A stretch of 64,000 nucleotides of DNA from Frischella japonica (GTDB taxonomy: Bacteria > Pseudomonadota > Gammaproteobacteria > Enterobacterales > Orbaceae). This document shows positions 59,662 to 64,000 of the stretch, piece by piece (within the stretch, counting starts at the first letter, position 1; every line of letters starts with the position of its first letter). The stretch spans positions 228,829 to 292,828 of the forward strand of contig NZ_JABURY010000016.1 in NCBI RefSeq assembly GCF_014489845.1, written 5' to 3'. Made by a program: the position numbers and the translations under genes. The notes beneath the pieces are model-generated. The model ran no database searches and was not told where the DNA came from. It worked only from the letters and a program-made list of their open reading frames with translations.

Positions 59662-60489
59662 TTATTTTTTTATAACGAAATTACCACCTGTACAAACTAA
59701 TTTACTTTTCCAGTCACTGCCCATTAAATCACCTTCATGTTGAATTGACTTAATTTTATAATTGCCGTTATATTCCGTTATCTGCGACTCAATTCGAATT
59801 AAACCACCAATTTTAAAATATGGATTACAAAGGGTTGTAACTTCTAAACCATCGTCATTTTTTTCAGGGCTTCCAATCATGCCTGTAGCGCTTGAGATAA
59901 TATATCCTTCATCATTGCGAAGCGCTGTGTTTTTAGGAATAATCGCGAGTTGTCCATCTTGAATCGACCAATCAGCGCGATTATTTATAGCGACTTTAGA
60001 CACCGCTTCACGAGCATCACAAAATAATACTTTTCCTCTTGGCAAAATAGTATTTCGCGGTAAATCAATTGTCGCGGCTTGAATGTTAAAACTTGCTAAC
60101 GCTTCATTAACAACCACGATGTCACTTTGACCTGATGATAATGTTTTAACGATTGTTTTATCAGTGTACGCCTTGAAACCATCAGCACATTTTAAATGCG
60201 TAATGATATCTAAATCAGATTGTGAATTATTAATGCTGATAACATCACCCTTAAATATTAATCGAAAATCATCTTCCCGATAACAGATATATAACTCAAC
60301 ATGTTGGTAGTATTTCGTGGTAATTAAATTGCGGGTATTTTGATTTAAGTTGTAGATGGTAATTTCGCCGGTATTGGGTTCTGAGCTAATTGTTTTTGTA
60401 ACATTAAAAGTTATTCTTAAATTACTATAGGTTAAACTTTCATCCTCATTACCAATTTTAAGTAGTATCTCTCGTCCGAATTGTTTCAC
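59662..60489 (-). CDS. Phage baseplate hub protein (gp44-like)
   Basis: 275 residues. The opening FGREILLKIGNEDESLTYSNLRITFNV and NTGEITIYNLNQNTRNLI are typical of phage baseplate hub proteins placed just ahead of the spike. The start is GTG at 60489 (no ATG is available), overlapping the plug gene by 32 bases. Identification rests on family pattern and gene order. Confidence 0.75.
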   Translation of the reverse strand: MKQFGREILLKIGNEDESLTYSNLRITFNVTKTISSEPNTGEITIYNLNQNTRNLITTKYYQHVELYICYREDDFRLIFKGDVISINNSQSDLDIITHLKCADGFKAYTDKTIVKTLSSGQSDIVVVNEALASFNIQAATIDLPRNTILPRGKVLFCDAREAVSKVAINNRADWSIQDGQLAIIPKNTALRNDEGYIISSATGMIGSPEKNDDGLEVTTLCNPYFKIGGLIRIESQITEYNGNYKIKSIQHEGDLMGSDWKSKLVCTGGNFVIKK

Positions 60490-60799
60490 GATATTCTTCT
60501 CTTGTCATAATCAATAAAGCAAATCTGTTAGCAAAATCTGTTTGACTAATTGATCCAATACCCAATTCTGATTTATCTTTTAAAACCAAAACAAATGGTA
60601 AATTAAATTCAAGCAGCGATGGACTACTCACCGATAATCCTTTTAACTGAGTGATAAACTGATTTTTATTGAGATCAAATAAATCAAACTGATAACATCT
60701 GGACAACTGATTATAATAGAGTGTCAGCCTAAGATTCATTTCATAGAGTGAAAATGATTGTTCTTGGACTGCTGCCGATGTAATTTGAATTCTATACAT
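60458..60799 (-). CDS. Phage baseplate plug protein (Pam3 gp18-like)
   Basis: 113-residue beta-rich protein: LRLTLYYNQLSRCYQFDLFD followed by LPFVLVLKD, in the size and position of the baseplate 'plug' described for cyanophage Pam3. Between the Dit-like and hub genes. Function is inferred from context. Confidence 0.65.
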   Translation of the reverse strand: MYRIQITSAAVQEQSFSLYEMNLRLTLYYNQLSRCYQFDLFDLNKNQFITQLKGLSVSSPSLLEFNLPFVLVLKDKSELGIGSISQTDFANRFALLIMTREEYRETIRTRDTT

Positions 60800-60814
60800 T
60801 GTTTCACCAACCTA

Positions 60815-61507
60815 TCAATCAGAACAGAGACAATAACTATCGACTTGTTTAGGATTTGTCTTACCTAACCAATCTTTAAATCCAGAGCCAATTTGAGTTT
60901 CTACAATAAAAACTTCCCGTAAAGTTAATGAAAATTCTGCTGACATACTATTTTTTTGTGCACTACTAATAGATGTAATCATCATATTTTTATAACGCTT
61001 CATTTGTGTTTCTAAGGTTAAAACTTTCCCAGAACGTTGGATTTTTAATAACAATTCATAAGCGTGAGCAATTCGATCACTTTCGCTTATATCTAAAGAG
61101 ACTGGATCGTAATCAGGCAGAAAATCTGTTGTTAAACGATTATTAACTCTATAATCATTATCATAAGTCGAGGAAATTTGTTTTACCTTCAAATTTGCTA
61201 TGGCAGACATTATTTGAACTTCTATGGATGATTTATATTCCACCTCTAAGAACGCTTCACTTTTGGTTAAAAGCATCTTAAACGGAGGCGTATAACCTAC
61301 AATAATGCCTGTAAGCGTAACTTCTTTTGGCTGTAATATGGCATGATCATTAATATTTGTACCGTTTTCAATTGGATTTTCAGTCAAATTTAAATTTGAT
61401 GCATGCTGTACTATCGTAACAGCGTCGAAATCAAAGCAGCCAAAAGAATTACTTAGCAACGCACCACTATGATTATTCGATGAATTTAAGATCGTTTCAA
61501 AAGCCAT
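60815..61507 (-). CDS. Dit-like phage tail/baseplate protein
   Basis: 230 residues. It opens ILNSSNNHSGALLSNSFGCFDFDAVTIVQHASN and has EVTLTGIIVGYTPPFKML, then a C-terminal TLETQMKRYKNMMITSISSAQ with SLTLREVFI. This is the pattern of Dit-like tail proteins that join the tube to the hub. Encoded directly behind the tape measure (TAATG overlap), as expected. Confidence 0.7.
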   Translation of the reverse strand: MAFETILNSSNNHSGALLSNSFGCFDFDAVTIVQHASNLNLTENPIENGTNINDHAILQPKEVTLTGIIVGYTPPFKMLLTKSEAFLEVEYKSSIEVQIMSAIANLKVKQISSTYDNDYRVNNRLTTDFLPDYDPVSLDISESDRIAHAYELLLKIQRSGKVLTLETQMKRYKNMMITSISSAQKNSMSAEFSLTLREVFIVETQIGSGFKDWLGKTNPKQVDSYCLCSD

Positions 61508-63600
61508 TAATAGACCCCCATTGCCGTTCTAGCATTATTATTAGCATCAATAATTTGTTTAATTAGTTCATTGCTGGCTTGACTAACCGCTGCTTTGGTA
61601 TCTTGAGCATTAATGACAATATTATTGTTAATATTACCTTGATTGACGGTATTAGATATATTTTTTCTGGCACCTTTTTGTGATACGGCAGCGACTGTCT
61701 GAAAATCAATTATGTCAGTAGTAGTATAACCATTACGATTGTTTTTTGTATCATCCGATGTTAAACCAAAACAAGATAAAACCCCTTTTATATTATCTGA
61801 TACACTGTCAATTATTGAAGTAAATTTACCTTTACCCCACCCTCCTAAACGGCTAAGTAATGACATTAAATTACTACCCATTTGCAAAAAACTTTTACTA
61901 ATTTTATTCACAAACGAATTAGTGTATTCATGACAAGAATCAAAGAAATTGCTAACAAATTTCCAGGCAGCTTTAAATGGAGAACAGATATAATCAAAAA
62001 TACGCCCAAAACATGAAGCTATAGATTTAACCACTGTTACAGCAGCATCCCAAAGCACATCAAAGAGTGTTATAATACCATCAATGGCTCCAGAAAATAG
62101 GTTGGTAATACCAGTCCATAAATTCTTAAACAATGACCCTATCCATTTACAGACGATTACAACGCCTTTCCAAAGCAAGCTGTAATACGACACAATACCA
62201 TCTATCGCGTAATAAAATATCCTAATGACAGCAGCCCACAACTTTTTGAAAAAAGCACTTATAGGTTTAAACGCTGATACAATATCATCCCATAATTTAG
62301 AAAAAAATGATTCAATTGCCGACCAATTATCATAAATAAGGTACGCGGCAAGCGCTATAGCAGCAATAATAAGCAATATTGGATTAGCAATCAAAATTGT
62401 AGTTAAAGTTTTAAGTGCGCTACCCATCATTAAAAAGGCCGTTTTTACCACTGAAGCAACCACGGTTATTGAAGTGGCTACACCGGATATAAGCAATGAT
62501 GCCAATCTTAATGCTACAACGGTAAAACCTTTAAATATGCTTATCAAAAAAGAGAAACTCGGACCTATCACAGTTTTACACACTGAAGCGATAGTGGTTA
62601 AACTCCCACCAAGTATCTGTAATGAACTAAAAACTAATTTTATAACATTAAATAAACCTATTGCCCCTAAACTTAGACCAGCCAGACCGCCGATGAATGT
62701 TCCTAGACCAAGTAAACAGTCTTTAATTGGTTTAGGTAATGAATTAAAAAGATCATGCAACATGTGAACTGTGCTTACTAATGGTTTCCAAAACTCACCG
62801 AATGTGCTATCACCTTTTTCCAGATAAGTCATTAAATCATCGAATAATATAAGCAATCCTGTTATCAATCCAATTACCACACCAATCGGACTAAATAATA
62901 AATGTCGATTAAATATAATCCATGCTGCAGTTAAAATTGTTAAGGTATTTTCCCAACCAATCGTCGCGGTAATAATTTTATCAATGTATTTTATTGCCCT
63001 ACTAACTGCATGGAGAATCGTGCCAATGCATTTCACTAACACAGCAATTCCATGCGCAATTAATTCCTTATTCGCTTTTAACCAATTATGAAAATCATTA
63101 GCAATTTCAATAATTATTGGCGCCAAATCTAATGCAATCTTAGTACAAATACTATCAACTGCGACGCCAAGCGCAGACATGGTTTTATTATATCTTTCAA
63201 CTAGATAAAGTTGACAACAAGTTATTTTGAATAATACATCTTCTTCATTAGCAAGTTTTTTGGCATTGTTAATCGCTTCATTAAAAAATGATGCGATATT
63301 TTTGCTAAATTTAACAATATTTTTTATAACACTTAGCGTTGATTTAAGTAAATTTAGTTTCTTTTTTATTTCTTTTGAGTTTTGTTTATCGTCGTCTTGC
63401 TTGCTGGTACTAGCAGGTGTTTTCTTATCATTTTCCTTTTTTATAATATTAAGTGCTTTGTTATCATTGGATTTATTATAATGCTGGCATTGCTGTTGAA
63501 CATTATTAACAACTTTAACCATCAACTGAATTGCAACCGCTATTTTAATTGCTTTATATGAATCAAATCCAAGCTTAATCAACATTTGATCAACATGCAT
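61507..63600 (-). CDS. Tail tape measure protein
   Basis: 697 residues. A charged N-terminal part (DDDKQNSKEIKKKLNLLKSTL) is followed by several long hydrophobic stretches between about residues 180 and 430, repeated aromatic segments such as WDDIVSAFKPISAFFKKLW and WTGITNLFSGAIDGIITLFDVLW, and a helical C-terminus. This matches tape measure proteins that set tail length and are ejected at infection. At roughly 700 residues the tail would be short to medium. It directly follows the chaperone frame, the conserved location. Confidence 0.88.
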   Translation of the reverse strand: MHVDQMLIKLGFDSYKAIKIAVAIQLMVKVVNNVQQQCQHYNKSNDNKALNIIKKENDKKTPASTSKQDDDKQNSKEIKKKLNLLKSTLSVIKNIVKFSKNIASFFNEAINNAKKLANEEDVLFKITCCQLYLVERYNKTMSALGVAVDSICTKIALDLAPIIIEIANDFHNWLKANKELIAHGIAVLVKCIGTILHAVSRAIKYIDKIITATIGWENTLTILTAAWIIFNRHLLFSPIGVVIGLITGLLILFDDLMTYLEKGDSTFGEFWKPLVSTVHMLHDLFNSLPKPIKDCLLGLGTFIGGLAGLSLGAIGLFNVIKLVFSSLQILGGSLTTIASVCKTVIGPSFSFLISIFKGFTVVALRLASLLISGVATSITVVASVVKTAFLMMGSALKTLTTILIANPILLIIAAIALAAYLIYDNWSAIESFFSKLWDDIVSAFKPISAFFKKLWAAVIRIFYYAIDGIVSYYSLLWKGVVIVCKWIGSLFKNLWTGITNLFSGAIDGIITLFDVLWDAAVTVVKSIASCFGRIFDYICSPFKAAWKFVSNFFDSCHEYTNSFVNKISKSFLQMGSNLMSLLSRLGGWGKGKFTSIIDSVSDNIKGVLSCFGLTSDDTKNNRNGYTTTDIIDFQTVAAVSQKGARKNISNTVNQGNINNNIVINAQDTKAAVSQASNELIKQIIDANNNARTAMGVY

Positions 63601-63602
63601 TG

Positions 63603-63982
63603 TTACCTCTTACTCATTTCTGCTTCTGTTATTGCCATTTCAGCTATGACCTCATGCATATCTAACACATCATCTAACGAATAAATGGTTCTGAGATCAT
63701 TTAAGGTAGTAAATCCTTTTACTACCGGTGTCCAAATAAACCAATCTACATCGCTAAATCCGCTAGATTGTCCAAGCTGAGCGTACTTACTTTGGATGCG
63801 AGGCCATTTGGTAAAAAACCCAAAAAATGAAATTTTAACCCTTCAAATAAAAATTGGAGATATTGATCGCGATGCTCATTAAAAAAACTTTCCGCTTCGT
63901 TATCTTTTTGTAATAAAAACTTTTTACCATTTTCATCAGTGACAACGGTATGTTGAGCTATAAATTTTTCTACCTCATTCAT
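63603..63982 (-). CDS. Tail assembly chaperone, long form by -1 frameshift (gpGT analogue)
   Basis: Joining the first frame (from the ATG at 63982) to the -1 frame at the slippery site near 63812-63827 gives a product of about 126 residues ending at the TAA 63605-63603. The -1 frame is open from a TGA near 63850 to 63603, has no usable start codon, and encodes protein-like sequence (FFTKWPRIQSKYAQLG, GFSDVDWFIWTPVVKGF, LDDVLDMHEV). This is the layout of lambda gpG/gpGT just ahead of the tape measure gene. The alternative, an ordinary frameshift mutation, is less likely. Confidence 0.7.
63746..63982 (-). CDS. Tail assembly chaperone, short form (gpG analogue)
   Basis: 78-residue product read without frameshifting: MNEVEKFIAQHTVVTDENGKK..., then FLFEGLKFHFLGF and a C-terminus after the slippery site. 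The N-terminal half, shared with the long form, is acidic and helical. No strong ribosome binding site is seen in the 18 bases left before the window edge. In lambda the short form is made in large excess over the frameshifted form. Confidence 0.7.
   Translation of the reverse strand: MNEVEKFIAQHTVVTDENGKKFLLQKDNEAESFFNEHRDQYLQFLFEGLKFHFLGFLPNGLASKVSTLSLDNLADLAM
63812..63827 (-). promoter_or_regulatory. Tandem -1 frameshift slippery heptamers
   Basis: In the phase of the 63982 frame the mRNA reads C-AT TTT TTG GGT TTT TTA: heptamer T-TTT-TTG at 63827-63821 and T-TTT-TTA at 63818-63812. Both fit the X-XXY-YYZ rule for simultaneous tRNA slippage by -1 and both lead into the open -1 frame. T-TTT-TTA is the same heptamer as in HIV-1 gag-pol. 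Confidence 0.7.
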
Positions 63983-64000
63983 TTCTTGAGAATTTAAATT

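Larger units (their letters stand above)
54677..64000 (-). mobile_element. Prophage, tail/baseplate end (partial, continues past right edge)
   Basis: All genes from the right edge to about 55.4 kb are phage tail genes on the minus strand in the standard order: chaperone, tape measure, Dit-like, plug, hub, spike, gp25-like, J, DUF2612, fibre, fibre assembly. Baseplate J, gp25-like and spike proteins imply a contractile tail. The left border is uncertain (between umuC and the fibre-assembly gene), with no tRNA or recognisable attachment site in view. Whether it is intact or a tail-like bacteriocin cannot be judged here. Confidence 0.85.

Overview
The window is chromosomal DNA of an AT-rich gammaproteobacterium (about one third G+C by eye). 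Gene order and protein sequences follow the Enterobacterales pattern closely: trxB-cydD-cydC, pnp-nlpI-deaD, sspA-sspB, tamA-tamB, xseB-ispA-dxs, zapA-ssrS-fau. Proteins are nevertheless diverged and many operons are shuffled. This fits the Orbaceae (Gilliamella/Frischella/Orbus, insect-gut symbionts) best; the assignment is an inference, and a Pasteurellaceae-like relative is not strictly excluded.

Layout. 1-6470: end of a NudL-type Nudix hydrolase, ubiG, an 800-base gap holding an anomalous GC-rich insert, then trxB and the CydDC thiol exporter. 6646-11973: guaB, the molybdate ABC transporter modABC (with a ModC that lacks its usual C-terminal domain), and pssA. 12049-17243 (minus): pnp-nlpI-deaD, an RNA-decay/cold-shock operon without rpsO in front. 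17544-22970: ybfF, rnb, sspAB, and lexA with a downstream small membrane protein in the position dinF holds in E. coli, probably under SOS control. 23254-27088: two paralogous MetE-C-domain proteins flanking an aromatic-acid-type MFS transporter, a possible uncharacterised methyl-transfer pathway. 27168-38071 (minus): recB, sixA, yfcZ, tamB, tamA, hpt. 38392-42976 (plus): xseB-ispA-dxs, zapA, 6S RNA, fau, rplY. 43086-47849 (minus): rpiR-type regulator and a mannose-family PTS (IIA-IIB-IIC-IID) ending in a tyrosine-phosphatase-like gene. 48133-51630 (minus): atoB thiolase followed by a soluble AtoS-like kinase and AtoC. 52393-54113 (plus): SOS-regulated umuDC. From about 54.7 kb to the right edge (minus): the tail end of a prophage with a contractile-tail baseplate.

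How the genes work together. Three SOS elements are visible: tandem LexA boxes at lexA, a perfect box at umuDC, and the gene behind lexA. The phage module reads in transcription order from the right edge: tail assembly chaperone (with a likely programmed -1 frameshift), tape measure, Dit-like protein, baseplate plug, hub, Gp138-type spike, gp25-like wedge, baseplate J, DUF2612 protein, tail fibre and fibre-assembly chaperone. Most neighbouring stop and start codons overlap, indicating translational coupling. Capsid, sheath, lysis and lysogeny genes and the attachment site must lie outside the window or were not recognised.

Most of the window is ordinary core genome. The points that deserve attention are the tail-chaperone frameshift, the MetE-like/MFS cluster, the putative SOS-linked membrane protein, the PTS-phosphatase operon, the sensor-less AtoS, and the GC-rich intergenic insert.
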